This document shows, one piece after another, positions 33,962 through 42,344 of a stretch of 52,424 nt of DNA. Location: positions 1-52,424 of the forward strand of contig CAOOYH010000010.1 in NCBI GenBank assembly GCA_948500755.1, read 5' to 3'. Origin of the DNA: an uncultured Lactobacillus sp. (GTDB taxonomy: Bacteria; Bacillota; Bacilli; Lactobacillales; Lactobacillaceae). Numbering within the stretch: position 1 is the stretch's first letter; each line of letters opens with the position of its first letter. The notes beneath the pieces were generated by a model that saw nothing but the letters and a program-made list of their open reading frames with translations, was not told the DNA's origin and searched no databases. The position numbers and the translations under genes are program-made.

Positions 33962-34658
33962 ACTTTGAAAAAGTAAATTCAAATCTTTCCGCCACATAAC
34001 GAGCACGGGTATATTCAAAGGGTTGTCCATTTGATAATTCAGTAACTTGTCGTCTTGTAATCAAGGCCTCACCTTTTTTAGCATTTAGCAAACGAGCATC
34101 GTTTTCATTAGCAACCGCTGCAGAAATATGCTCGGTTACTCTACCAATTCGATACCCATTTTTATTTAAAGTTTCATACAAATGGGTAGAAATATCGTCC
34201 TTAGATAAATTTTCTACTAAATGGTACGGAATAGTAACTACTTCATAACAAATTGGGGTTTCATCCGCAAAACGAATTCTTTCCATTCTTAAAACTTCAG
34301 AATCAGGGTTCAGATTTAAACGTTCTTTTTCAGATAAAGATGGTTTGCCTATTTGATAGGAGATCAACTTGCTTGATGGAATTTGACCATTAGCTTGAGT
34401 AATTTCAGTAAAGGACATAATCCCCGACATCTTTTCTTGGACCTTTTGACTAGCAACATAAGTACCACTACCCAGGCGTCTTTCTAAAATTCCTTCTTCT
34501 TCTAGTGTCTTAATTGCCTGCCTTAAAGTCATTCTTGACACACCAAACTTCACTGCGAGCTGTCTTTCAGCAGGAATTCGATCCCCCACTTTATAGACGT
34601 GGTTTTCTACATCTCGCTTAATTTGATTGTGGATTTTGATATACATTGGTTCTTCCAT
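33960..34658 (-). CDS. GntR/HutC-family transcriptional regulator
   Basis: A 232-residue regulator. The N-terminal winged helix runs to about residue 75 (YKVGDRIPAERQLAVKFGVS, then MTLRQAIKTLEEEGILERR), followed by a UTRA effector domain (ISAAVANENDARLLNAKKGE). UTRA regulators usually sense sugar phosphates. The start is ATGGAAGAACCA because GGAGGGG lies 8 nt upstream; an ATG 24 nt earlier precedes that RBS. A 22-bp sequence upstream (34699-34720) recurs before the PTS operon at 44151-44172, so autoregulation and control of that operon are proposed. It lies downstream of the beta-helix gene on the same strand. Confidence 0.92.
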   Translation of the reverse strand: MEEPMYIKIHNQIKRDVENHVYKVGDRIPAERQLAVKFGVSRMTLRQAIKTLEEEGILERRLGSGTYVASQKVQEKMSGIMSFTEITQANGQIPSSKLISYQIGKPSLSEKERLNLNPDSEVLRMERIRFADETPICYEVVTIPYHLVENLSKDDISTHLYETLNKNGYRIGRVTEHISAAVANENDARLLNAKKGEALITRRQVTELSNGQPFEYTRARYVAERFEFTFSK

Positions 34659-34698
34659 AGTGCGCTCCCCTCCAAACTTCATAACTAATTATAAGCTA

Positions 34699-34720
34699 AA
34701 TTGGTCTAGATTGCATAATT
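34699..34720. promoter_or_regulatory. Putative GntR operator, copy 1 (autoregulatory)
   Basis: AATTGGTCTAGATTGCATAA-type box 18/22 identical to the one at 44151-44172. It contains GTCTAGAT, matching the GTnTAnA(C/T) pattern of HutC-family sites. On the minus strand it sits in the spacer just before a TATAAT (in AGCTTATAATTAG) about 30 nt upstream of the regulator start. Confidence 0.55.
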
Positions 34721-34743
34721 AGAAGCAGAACAATTTTTACCAT

Positions 34744-35859
34744 CTATTTTTTAATAGCGGTCCAGCGCATCCCTAAAATGCTAACGTTGGGCTTTTTATT
34801 GCATTCAACTTCCAAAGACTCATCTTCACTTGATAATACATTTACTTTAAAAATCGCATCATCTTGGACAGCTAAATTTGAAGTATTAGAGTTTAAGATC
34901 AAATTATGCCCCTTAAATTGAGCGTTACCACTGAGAGCTAAGAAATATTCATATTCCATATTTCCATTAAAAGTTGTTCGAGTGGCATCACACTTTGATT
35001 CATTTTGAAAATCCGCATGAGCAGTTATCAAACTATTATTGAGCTGAATATCCGTTTCATCAACCGCAATCATTCGATTAATTTGACTATTTTGCACAAT
35101 TGCACGGGTCTTTTTATCTAAAAATACGCCTCCATTAAAGTGACTCCCAATAATATTAATCCAGCAATCATCACTGACATATAAACATGAATCATCTCTG
35201 GATAATACTTTGCTGTTGAGCATATTCATCCAGGTCTGACCATGTAAAAGCAAATAATCCACTTCTGAATTATTAATATCAAGCTCCACATTTGTCTTTT
35301 TAAAAGTATTAACACTACCTGAGATTTTCGAATTGTTAATAATCGCCGTTCCTTGACCTTCTAAAGCTAGAGAACAAAACTCTTCAGAAGGATATTCAAT
35401 GTAAGAATCATTCATTTCTAAGCGAAAATCTGCGCCTTCAAACATAGATACTGAACCATTAATAATTTTAGTTGAATACAGTTCAAGTGTTACTTTTCCA
35501 TTGATGGCAATTACCGCCGTATCATTCCCAGCACCCTTAATTACACAATTACGTAAAGTTAAATAGGTATTGGCTTCCATAGGAACAAAGATGCTATTTT
35601 TATCTTGATTAGTATTTACGCACAAGTTTTCTAGCGTTACATAACGACTATCAGAAGATAAATTAATATAACCCAAAATCGTGGTATCTTCCGGACTTGA
35701 TCCTGTACCTTTAATAGTAATATCGGTCAAAGTTATTCCCTGGGGAATAGTATAAAAACCTGGTTCCAGAAATAAAACATCATCTGCGCGCAAATCTTTT
35801 AAGGCATCATGCCAATGAACTTCTCCACCACCGGCTCCTACTTTAACTATTCTAGGCAT
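34744..35859 (-). CDS. Right-handed beta-helix protein without signal peptide, function unknown
   Basis: A 371-residue protein with no signal peptide, membrane helix or sortase motif. The start MPRIVKVGAGGGEVHWHDAL resembles the N-cap of pectin-lyase-fold proteins. It then contains many ~22-residue beta-coil rungs with Asn ladders (LRNCVIKG, LYSTKIINGS, NNSKISGSV, LDINNSEVDY, NMLNSKVLS, VQNSQINR). No catalytic Asp/Arg cluster of pectate lyases can be singled out. Most relatives are secreted carbohydrate enzymes or phage tailspikes, whereas this one should be cytoplasmic. It sits 62-85 nt upstream of the GntR gene on the same strand. Function not assignable. Confidence 0.8.
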   Translation of the reverse strand: MPRIVKVGAGGGEVHWHDALKDLRADDVLFLEPGFYTIPQGITLTDITIKGTGSSPEDTTILGYINLSSDSRYVTLENLCVNTNQDKNSIFVPMEANTYLTLRNCVIKGAGNDTAVIAINGKVTLELYSTKIINGSVSMFEGADFRLEMNDSYIEYPSEEFCSLALEGQGTAIINNSKISGSVNTFKKTNVELDINNSEVDYLLLHGQTWMNMLNSKVLSRDDSCLYVSDDCWINIIGSHFNGGVFLDKKTRAIVQNSQINRMIAVDETDIQLNNSLITAHADFQNESKCDATRTTFNGNMEYEYFLALSGNAQFKGHNLILNSNTSNLAVQDDAIFKVNVLSSEDESLEVECNKKPNVSILGMRWTAIKK

Positions 35860-35917
35860 CTATTTCCCCTCTTTTTTATAAAATCTACTTACTATTTTAC
35901 TTGTTTTTTCAGAAAAA

Positions 35918-35950
35918 ATAAAAATAGCTAAAAGATATTTAGCTATTTCA
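35918..35950 (-). terminator. Terminator after the oppA remnant
   Basis: AAATAGCTAAA / TTTAGCTATTT hairpin on the minus strand with a T-rich tail; the ancestral terminator of the truncated gene. Confidence 0.75.
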
Positions 35951-35956
35951 TTATAC

Positions 35957-36232
35957 TTATTTAATTTTTACATTCCAGTAGTAGGCCACATTTCCGTACG
36001 GTGAAAGTTGGAAACCGTCTACTTTTGATTTGAGCAAATATGGAACTTCTGCTTGATATAGTGGAGCAGCAAAGTCATCCTTTTGGATTAATTGTTTTTC
36101 TGCATTAATCAAAGCCTTCAAACGTTTCTTTGGATTAGTTGCATAAGTTGAACAAGCTAGACCAATTTGCTTCCAGAAATTAGTGTTATGATAATCTGAT
36201 TCTAAGTTGAACAAGCCACCAATTGTTAAAAT
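35957..36232 (-). pseudogene. 3' remnant of an OppA-like oligopeptide-binding protein gene
   Basis: An open stretch of about 92 codons, starting just after an in-frame TAG. It reads ILTIGGLFNLESDYHN... and ends YGNVAYYWNVKIK. It matches the last part of OppA-type solute-binding proteins, which are normally 540-590 residues: the FADP/LTIGG region, the KKRLKALINAEKQLI helix and the DDFAAPLYQAEVPYLL strand. No ATG, RBS or signal peptide. The break near 36233 lies next to a tRNA terminator, consistent with a rearrangement scar. The TTG at 36214 is not a credible start. Confidence 0.8.
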
Positions 36233-36258
36233 CTATAGCTGATCGGAATACTGCGCAA

Positions 36259-36294
36259 AAAATAAAAGCACCTCATTCGAGATGCTTTTATTCG
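36259..36294 (-). terminator. Terminator of the tRNA-Tyr/tRNA-Gln transcript
   Basis: AATAAAAGCATCTC-gaat-GAGGTGCTTTTATT-type hairpin on the minus strand followed by Ts, just downstream of tRNA-Gln. Confidence 0.85.
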
Positions 36295-36317
36295 GGTTGG
36301 GTGTTCATATTGAACAA

Positions 36318-36389
36318 TTGGGTTAGCTGGATTCGAACCAGCGCATGATGGTACCAAAAACCATTGCCTTACCACTTGGCTATAACCCA
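36318..36389 (-). tRNA. tRNA-Gln(TTG), copy 1
   Basis: 72 nt. Acceptor TGGGTTA/TAACCCA, T-arm GCTGG-TTCGAAT-CCAGC, anticodon TTG in loop TTTTTGG between TGG-containing stems. CCA not encoded. Identical over 72 nt to the copy at 36953-37024. Confidence 0.95.
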
Positions 36390-36442
36390 TTCGATTGAAC
36401 TTTTACTTGTTGTTCAATGTACCAGCTGAATTTCTTCAGCAA

Positions 36443-36524
36443 TGGAGGAGGGTGGATTCGAACCGCCGAACTCAGAGAGAGCGGTTTTACAGACCGCCGC
36501 GTTTAGCCACTTCGCTACTCCTCC
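36443..36524 (-). tRNA. tRNA-Tyr(GTA)
   Basis: 82-nt class II tRNA, acceptor GGAGGAG/CTCCTCC, anticodon loop CTGTAAA (GTA), T-loop TTCGAAT. Read by the same transcript as tRNA-Gln copy 1. It is the cognate effector expected for the T-box at 9548. Confidence 0.95.
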
Positions 36525-36599
36525 GTAACGCACGTTTATTATAATAGCGAAAAACTACATAAAATGCAAGTAAAAAATAAATATTTTTTCGATTTTTTT

Positions 36600-36630
36600 G
36601 CAAAAGAAAAAGCGATGCTGATACACCGCT
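36600..36630 (-). terminator. Terminator after the SLAP-domain remnant
   Basis: AGCGGTG-tatca-GCATCGCT hairpin on the minus strand followed by TTTTTCTTTT. Confidence 0.7.
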
Positions 36631-36649
36631 ATTTTCTCGCGCTATTTAA

Positions 36650-36856
36650 CTAAAAGTTGCTAGTTCTTACGTACATCTTCTTAGAAGCTGTAGCACCTTC
36701 AATTCTGAAGTAACGCTTATCATTCTTGAAATTGTAGGAACCACCGTAAGTAGTAACCTTAGTACCCTTCTTCAAAACTTTTCTGTTTGCACGTTTTGTA
36801 GAAGTTGCATAAACTTGCTCGCAATTCCTTATATCGTTACAAATATTGATAAATGC
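36650..36856 (-). pseudogene. 3' remnant of an SLAP-domain (S-layer type) surface protein gene
   Basis: 69 codons open on the minus strand without a start codon or signal peptide, bounded upstream by TAA. The translation contains QVYATSTKRANRKVLKKGTK, then VTTYGGSYNF and YFRIEGATASKKMYVRTSNF before the stop. This is the C-terminal half of the lactobacillar SLAP domain, which binds cell-wall polymers; intact proteins carry a signal peptide and usually two such repeats. It lies between tRNA-Gln copy 2 and tRNA-Tyr. Confidence 0.85.
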
Positions 36857-36893
36857 TTATAATTTGAAATAAATTCAACTAGATTAGAATAAA

Positions 36894-36920
36894 CAAAAAT
36901 GCCTTAATATCAATGCTTTA
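36894..36920. repeat. 27-bp dispersed repeat, copy A
   Basis: CAAAAATGCCTTAATATCAA... matches a sequence at 49447-49473 at 24 of 27 positions. It lies between tRNA-Gln copy 2 and the SLAP remnant. Function unknown; a recombination or attachment-like site is one possibility. Confidence 0.5.
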
Positions 36921-36952
36921 ATAGCTATGACATTAAGACACTTGACCCTATA

Positions 36953-37024
36953 TTGGGTTAGCTGGATTCGAACCAGCGCATGATGGTACCAAAAACCATT
37001 GCCTTACCACTTGGCTATAACCCA
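36953..37024 (-). tRNA. tRNA-Gln(TTG), copy 2
   Basis: Identical in sequence to the gene at 36318-36389, with different flanks on both sides. It is the first tRNA of the island in transcription order. Confidence 0.95.
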
Positions 37025-37133
37025 TCCTTCAAGTCTTTTTACTTGTTAGACTCTATTCAAACGACTTTCGCCGCTCAACAATTAATAGTATAGGGGAAAT
37101 AACCAAATGAGTCAAGAAAAAAATTAAAAAATT

Positions 37134-37793
37134 TTAGTCTAAGACAATAGCACCTTGTGAAGCTAAGGTATCGCGGAACAAAACCTTGACATCACGCTTT
37201 TCAATCAAGTTCTTTACTTCAGCTTGATATTCAGTAAAGTGAGTTGACTTCAAATGATTTTCGTATTCTTTATCATTTGTGTAAACTTCCCAGATGTACC
37301 AGCTGTTTGGGTTTGACTTTTCGCTACCAGCAATAATCATCTTAGCACCTGGTTCTTCGGCCATAGCAGTGGTGATTTCTTTCTTAATTGCATGAGCAAA
37401 CTTATCATAATCGCCATCTTTAACAACTATGTGAGTTAAGCGCATTACAAATTCATCACTGTAAGCGTTCAAAGATTCATTAGACTTAGTAGTGACAATC
37501 TCTGCCTTTAAATCAAAAAGTTCTCTATCACTAGCAATCTTCTTGATAGTTTCTTCGTAATCATCAGCGTGATCTGAAGCAATGTGTAAGTGTTCAGCCA
37601 ATTCATTACGGAATAATTCAATTGTGTAATCAATTGTACCTTGTGGATCTTCGTGACCACTCCCAATAATCAAAGTATCCAATTCTGCTGGAATTGATTG
37701 GTGCATATTGTTTTCAGCTTGACGAAGATATTCGCCACGATCTTCACGCTTAATCGTCAATTTTCTAATTTTTAATACTGGTTCTTCATCCAT
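37134..37793 (-). CDS. Tandem ABM-domain (antibiotic biosynthesis monooxygenase-like) protein
   Basis: A 219-residue cytoplasmic protein made of two dimeric alpha/beta-barrel (ABM) units. The first covers about residues 5-105. The second, about 115-215, carries the clear signature (MRLTHIVVKDGDYDKFAHAI, then WYIWEVYTNDKEYENHLKS, then HFTEY). ABM proteins include quinol monooxygenases and heme-degrading enzymes; which, if any, applies here is unclear. The first unit is divergent. Single gene with its own start signals. Confidence 0.85.
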   Translation of the reverse strand: MDEEPVLKIRKLTIKREDRGEYLRQAENNMHQSIPAELDTLIIGSGHEDPQGTIDYTIELFRNELAEHLHIASDHADDYEETIKKIASDRELFDLKAEIVTTKSNESLNAYSDEFVMRLTHIVVKDGDYDKFAHAIKKEITTAMAEEPGAKMIIAGSEKSNPNSWYIWEVYTNDKEYENHLKSTHFTEYQAEVKNLIEKRDVKVLFRDTLASQGAIVLD

Positions 37794-37876
37794 TTTTATA
37801 CCTCACTAGTTAAATATATTTACATTCTTATTCTATAGCTATTTTTCAAAAATGGGCAAAAATTGCCTAACTAAAT

Positions 37877-40390
37877 TTAGCTTTTACTTGTAAACTCATT
37901 CCAATAGTCTGCTAAATATTGCACTGTTAAGCTTTCTGGCTTTCTAATCAAATCACTTGGACGACCTTGAGCGACGATTTTTCCGCCTTTATTTCCACCA
38001 TGCGGACCTAAATCAAGTAAATTATCTGCATTCACCATTAAGTTTAAATCGTGCGTGATAGTGATGATGGTGGCACCTTTTTGGATCAATTTTTGCATAA
38101 CTTCAACTAAAATCTTCACATCCAAAGGATGGAGGCCAATCGTTGGTTCATCAAACACAAAAAGAGTATCTTCTTGCTTATGGCTCAAATGTGTCACCAA
38201 CTTTAAGCGTTGGGCTTCTCCCCCAGATAAAGTCGGTGTACTTTCACCTAAATGCAAATAATCGAGCCCCACTTCTTTGAGCAGCTTCAATTCACGCTCA
38301 ATTTTTGGCACATCTTTAAATATTGGCAGAGCTTCATTAATATCCAAATTCAGCATATCAACAATTGACATTCCCTGCCACTTAACCTGTTGAACCTCTT
38401 TATTAAAACGGTCCCCATGACAAGTGGGACAAGTTTGCTGCATATCTGGTAAAAATTGTATATCTAAAGTCACAATTCCGGTCCCACCACAAGTTGGACA
38501 TGCACCTTGTTTATTATTATAAGAAAAGTAGCTCGGGGTATAATGCTTTTCTTTTGCTAAAGGTTGCTGTGCAAAAAGCTTGCGCAAATTATCCATGATT
38601 GAAGTATAAGTAGCTACAGTTGAACGTGTACTTTTTCCAATTGGCGTCGCATCAACGCTGACCACGTTTTTAATCGGTGAATCAAAATTAATCACTTGCT
38701 TAGGAAGTTTTTCATGCTTAGCCTGCCTTTGAATTGCTGGCACTAAGCTATCCAAAATCAAGCTAGTTTTTCCCGCACCTGAAAAGCCAGTCACCGCGGT
38801 CAGTTGATTAAGTGGAATCTTAGCTTTTACATCTTTCAAATTATAATAGTCTTTTACTTCAAAAGAAATGACTTTTTCATTAACTTTATCGGCTGCTTTT
38901 CTTGCCATTAACTGAGCTTTTCCATTTAAATATGGTGCAATCAGAGATTGAGTATCCTTCTCAATTTCAGTAACTGAACCTTGATCAAGCAATCTCCCAC
39001 CTTGCTCACCTGAGCCGGGGCCAATTTCAATGATTTCATCCGCAGCTTTAATAATATCAATATTGTGATCTACCACAACCAATGAATTACCCTGCTCCAC
39101 CAGTTTTCTAAACACCTTCAGCAGTCCTGTTACATTAGCTGGGTGAAGTCCAATTGAAGGTTCATCCAAAATATACAAAACACCGGTAGTTTCGGTACGT
39201 AAGGTACGAGCCAATTGAATCCGTTGCAACTCCCCGGTTGACAAAGTGTTTCCATTTCTCGACATAGTTAAATAATCTAACCCTAAATCAAGCAGTGGTT
39301 GCAAATTTTCTTTAAACTCAATAAAGAGTGCCTTAGCCATTTTATGCATTGAAGTTGGTAAAGATTTCATCACATCTTCAATCCACTTATTTAAGTCGCC
39401 CAGTGGCATTTCTGAAACTTGATTAATATTCAGCTTACCTACAAGCTGCTTGAGCAGTTCCGGCTTCAAGCGACTACCATGACAGACCGGACAAGTTGAG
39501 TAAGTGAAAAACTCCGCAATTCGCTTCTGCGCACGCTCACTTTTACTAGTTTGAGCTGAACGCAAGACTGCCTGGTGAGCATTTTCATAAAGGGCATTGA
39601 AATCATGAAAGACGCGTCCCGTCCCAGATAAAAAGTCCATCTTATACTTTTTCTCAGGTCCATTTAAAACAAAGTCTTTTTCCTTATTAGTTAAATCCTT
39701 GTAAGGAATATCAATTCGGACGCCGGCATGTTGGGCAACATTTGGCATAAAGTTTCTCCCAGGTAAGCTCCAAGAAGCAACGGCTCCATCTTCAATGGAT
39801 AAATTAGGGTCTGCAATCAATTTACTTTCATCAAGTTGGCGAACTTTACCGGTTCCACCACATTCAGTACATGCACCATCTGAATTAAAAGCAAACTGTT
39901 CTGCACCTGGGGCATAAAATTTTATCCCACAAACAGGACACGTCAGTTGCCCCATCTCTTCACCAGACTTGCTCATTGCCTCAGCAATTTTTAAGCTTGG
40001 CTTTAATCGATGCCCATTTGGACAAACTGGCGAACCCAATCGTGAAAAAATCAACCGTAAAACATTAAAAGTTTCACTCATTGTCCCCACCGTTGCTCGC
40101 TCATTAGGCACACTTGGACGCTGACGCAAAGCTAATGCCGACGGAATGTGCTTCACGCTGGTCACATCAGTTTGATTACCTTGTTTTATTCGCCGGCGCA
40201 TATAAGTTGACAAGGCATCTAAATAACGTCTGGAACCTTCTTCATAAAGAATTCCCATGGCTAAAGACGATTTTCCAGACCCAGATAAACCAGAAATCGC
40301 AACAAATTTATGCAACGGAATATCAACATCAATATTTTTCAAATTATGGACACGACCGCCACGTACTTCAATTTTAGTTGGTAAACCCAT
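37877..40390 (-). CDS. UvrA paralogue (UvrA2-like ABC ATPase)
   Basis: An 837-residue UvrA-type protein, about 100 residues shorter than housekeeping UvrA. Two ABC modules: Walker A GLSGSGKSSLAMG near residue 35 and GFSGAGKTSLILDSL near 540; signatures LSTGELQRIQLARTL and LSGGEAQRLKLVTHL; Walker B VLYILDEPSIGLHP and LFVFDEPTIGLHP. Zinc-finger cysteines are present (CPVCG, CTECG, CPTCGGTG, CPTCH). The reduced length suggests loss of the UvrB-binding insert, as in class II UvrAs linked to tolerance of DNA-intercalating drugs. Start MGLPTK chosen for RBS spacing. Not in an operon with uvrB. Confidence 0.9.
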   Translation of the reverse strand: MGLPTKIEVRGGRVHNLKNIDVDIPLHKFVAISGLSGSGKSSLAMGILYEEGSRRYLDALSTYMRRRIKQGNQTDVTSVKHIPSALALRQRPSVPNERATVGTMSETFNVLRLIFSRLGSPVCPNGHRLKPSLKIAEAMSKSGEEMGQLTCPVCGIKFYAPGAEQFAFNSDGACTECGGTGKVRQLDESKLIADPNLSIEDGAVASWSLPGRNFMPNVAQHAGVRIDIPYKDLTNKEKDFVLNGPEKKYKMDFLSGTGRVFHDFNALYENAHQAVLRSAQTSKSERAQKRIAEFFTYSTCPVCHGSRLKPELLKQLVGKLNINQVSEMPLGDLNKWIEDVMKSLPTSMHKMAKALFIEFKENLQPLLDLGLDYLTMSRNGNTLSTGELQRIQLARTLRTETTGVLYILDEPSIGLHPANVTGLLKVFRKLVEQGNSLVVVDHNIDIIKAADEIIEIGPGSGEQGGRLLDQGSVTEIEKDTQSLIAPYLNGKAQLMARKAADKVNEKVISFEVKDYYNLKDVKAKIPLNQLTAVTGFSGAGKTSLILDSLVPAIQRQAKHEKLPKQVINFDSPIKNVVSVDATPIGKSTRSTVATYTSIMDNLRKLFAQQPLAKEKHYTPSYFSYNNKQGACPTCGGTGIVTLDIQFLPDMQQTCPTCHGDRFNKEVQQVKWQGMSIVDMLNLDINEALPIFKDVPKIERELKLLKEVGLDYLHLGESTPTLSGGEAQRLKLVTHLSHKQEDTLFVFDEPTIGLHPLDVKILVEVMQKLIQKGATIITITHDLNLMVNADNLLDLGPHGGNKGGKIVAQGRPSDLIRKPESLTVQYLADYWNEFTSKS

Positions 40391-40409
40391 GCTCATTTCT
40401 CCCTTTCTA

Positions 40410-40440
40410 AAAATAAAAACTGCAACTAATAGTTACAGTC
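40410..40440 (-). terminator. Terminator after the alpha-hydroxy-acid oxidase-like gene
   Basis: ACTGTAACT-att-AGTTGCAGT stem on the minus strand followed by TTTTTATTTTT. Confidence 0.8.
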
Positions 40441-40457
40441 TAAACGTATTATTTATT

Positions 40458-41456
40458 TCATTCAAAATGTAAGACGCTACTATCAAAACTTTTAGTATCA
40501 GGAATTCCCGTATAAAGCATCATCTGACTCAATTCTTCATTGAGTTTTTCAATTTTAGCTTCAGTACCGGCTTGGCCATCTTTTAACAATTCCCACAAAA
40601 TCCCGCGGCCAATTAAGACTGCATCAGCGCCCAAGGCTAGAGCTTTATAAGCATCATAGCCGCTCATTAAAGAACCATCCACAAAAATTGTCATCTTACT
40701 TCCTTTAAGAGCTTTCTTTATTTCAGGTAAAATCTTCAAAGGTGGCACACCAAATGGAATCCGGCCATGATGATGAGAAACTACGATCGCGCTTGCACCT
40801 GCATCCCGCGCCTTAGTCGCATCTCGCACTGAAAGAATGCCCTTAGCCACAAATGGCAATTTCGTCGCTTTCACATAACGACGCAAATCTGCAAAAGTAA
40901 GCGCCCCGAGTGGAAGCCCATCAACAACATCATAATCACCATTTTCTCCAGGAACATGATCAATATCCATTCCCACCGCTACTGCGCCTAATTTTTCCGC
41001 TAATTGCAACTCTTTTATAATTCGTTCATGATCAGCAAAAGGTTTCACAATTCTAATCGTATCGCCAGCATCTTTTACCATTTCCCTATAATCTTCATCA
41101 GATTCCATGCCAATCCAATTCAGAACATCCATCTTCTTAGCAGCAGCAACTTTTTCTTGCATTGGCTTGCGTGACTTATCGGGCAAAACTTTATTTAAAT
41201 GAGATAATGCAGCCAAAGTTAAAGGACTACTGTATTTCTTGCCAAAAATTTCCGTAGTTAAATTTGGCTTAACTGCATCAATGATTCGCATCTCTACCAA
41301 AATGCTATCCAAATATGCACGATTGTGAAGATTAGCATCATCAGCTTGACCGCTAGTGACAGGGATCATTCCTTTAGGACCAGGCCATGGACTTGCGACT
41401 TCTTTCTTTTCTTCATGCATCAAAGAAGCACCAGTATTTGCATCTGTTTTACTCAT
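40458..41456 (-). CDS. FMN-dependent alpha-hydroxy-acid oxidase/dehydrogenase-like protein
   Basis: A 332-residue FMN TIM-barrel enzyme of the LldD/lactate oxidase family. Family blocks: PWPGPKGMIPV at the N-terminus, FGKKYSSPLTLAALSHLNK, LPFVAKGILSVRDATKA (FMN-contacting Lys), IVVSHHHGRIPFGVPPL (catalytic His and substrate Arg), and YKALALGADAVLIGRG. The usual DGG(I/V)RRG motif reads VDGSLMSGYD, so one FMN/substrate arginine is missing. It may oxidise a 2-hydroxy acid with O2 (giving H2O2) or have another substrate. Start ATGAGTAAA chosen over an upstream in-frame codon because GGA lies 9 nt upstream. Separated from the PTS by a terminator. Confidence 0.85.
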   Translation of the reverse strand: MSKTDANTGASLMHEEKKEVASPWPGPKGMIPVTSGQADDANLHNRAYLDSILVEMRIIDAVKPNLTTEIFGKKYSSPLTLAALSHLNKVLPDKSRKPMQEKVAAAKKMDVLNWIGMESDEDYREMVKDAGDTIRIVKPFADHERIIKELQLAEKLGAVAVGMDIDHVPGENGDYDVVDGLPLGALTFADLRRYVKATKLPFVAKGILSVRDATKARDAGASAIVVSHHHGRIPFGVPPLKILPEIKKALKGSKMTIFVDGSLMSGYDAYKALALGADAVLIGRGILWELLKDGQAGTEAKIEKLNEELSQMMLYTGIPDTKSFDSSVLHFE

Positions 41457-41487
41457 TTTAATCATTCCTTTCAATCATTACTTTACC

Positions 41488-41527
41488 AAAAAATAAACCC
41501 CAAAGCTGAATTTTCAGCTTTGAGGTT
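41488..41527 (-). terminator. Terminator of the PTS operon
   Basis: AACCTCAAAGCTGA-aaat-TCAGCTTTGGGGTT-type stem (one G-U pair) on the minus strand, then TATTTTTT, just after the IID stop. Confidence 0.88.
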
Positions 41528-41531
41528 CTTC

Positions 41532-42344
41532 TTATGCACTTAAAATATGGAAATAGCTTAAAACGATGCCTAAAATCAAAACAAACCAAATCATCTTAGT
41601 AGAGGTAACGTGCTTTTTACCTAATAGCCAATAAACTAAAGCAACCAACAAAACGGGAACTAAAGAAGGCATAATCTGATTCAAAATACTTTGCATCTTT
41701 AAGGTCACTTTTCCAGTTTGATAGACAAAAGGCACCTTCACATTTACAACGGTTGGTACTAACGCTCCAACGACCGTTACCCCCAGCAAAACAGCAGAGT
41801 CCGTAATCGCATTTAAGCGTCCAGAAGCAGAGTCGATCAACTTAGCACCTTGGGTGTAGCCTAAATTTAAAAATCCAAATCTAGTAAATAAAACAATAAG
41901 GTTAACAATAATCCATAAAATTGCACCAAATGGATTGCCACGCAGTCCCATGTAAGCACCAATAGAACCACAAATAGTAGGAATGATGGCACCAAAAATC
42001 GTATCACCCACGCCAGCTAATGGTCCCATCAAACCGGTCTTAAGTCCTGCAATAGTATCTTTAGCCTTACTGCCCTGTTTTTCTTCAATAGCTAAATCCA
42101 TCCCAATAATAAAGTTTCCATCAAAAGCATTCACATTGAAAAATTGGGATTGCATTTGCATCATTTCAACCAATTCATCATCTTTATACCAACGTTTTAA
42201 AAACGGTAAAACGGAATAAAAATAGCCGGGAGCCATCATTTTTTCGTAATTCCAAGATAATTGACTAGACCATAGCCATCGCCAATTGGCACGAAATAAA
42301 TCTTTTTTGGTAAGTGAATTAGTTTTCGTATTCTCCTTCGGCAT
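41532..42344 (-). CDS. PTS mannose/fructose/sorbose-class IID component
   Basis: A 270-residue EIID: a membrane subunit that with IIC forms the sugar channel of mannose-class PTS. Family blocks: FRANWRWLWSSQLSWNYEKM at the N-terminus and AGLKTGLMGPLAGVGDTIFGAI in the middle. The start ATGCCGAAGGAG gives a GGAG 8 nt upstream; it overlaps the IIC stop region by 26 nt in another frame, so expression is coupled. Last gene of the operon. Sugar specificity not readable from IID. Confidence 0.93.
   Translation of the reverse strand: MPKENTKTNSLTKKDLFRANWRWLWSSQLSWNYEKMMAPGYFYSVLPFLKRWYKDDELVEMMQMQSQFFNVNAFDGNFIIGMDLAIEEKQGSKAKDTIAGLKTGLMGPLAGVGDTIFGAIIPTICGSIGAYMGLRGNPFGAILWIIVNLIVLFTRFGFLNLGYTQGAKLIDSASGRLNAITDSAVLLGVTVVGALVPTVVNVKVPFVYQTGKVTLKMQSILNQIMPSLVPVLLVALVYWLLGKKHVTSTKMIWFVLILGIVLSYFHILSA

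Noticed and set aside
36318..37024. Integrated mobile element bounded by the tRNA-Gln copies
   Set aside because: Only about 560 bp lie between the copies; no integrase, and the whole tRNA rather than its 3' end is duplicated. Kept as a rearrangement scar only.
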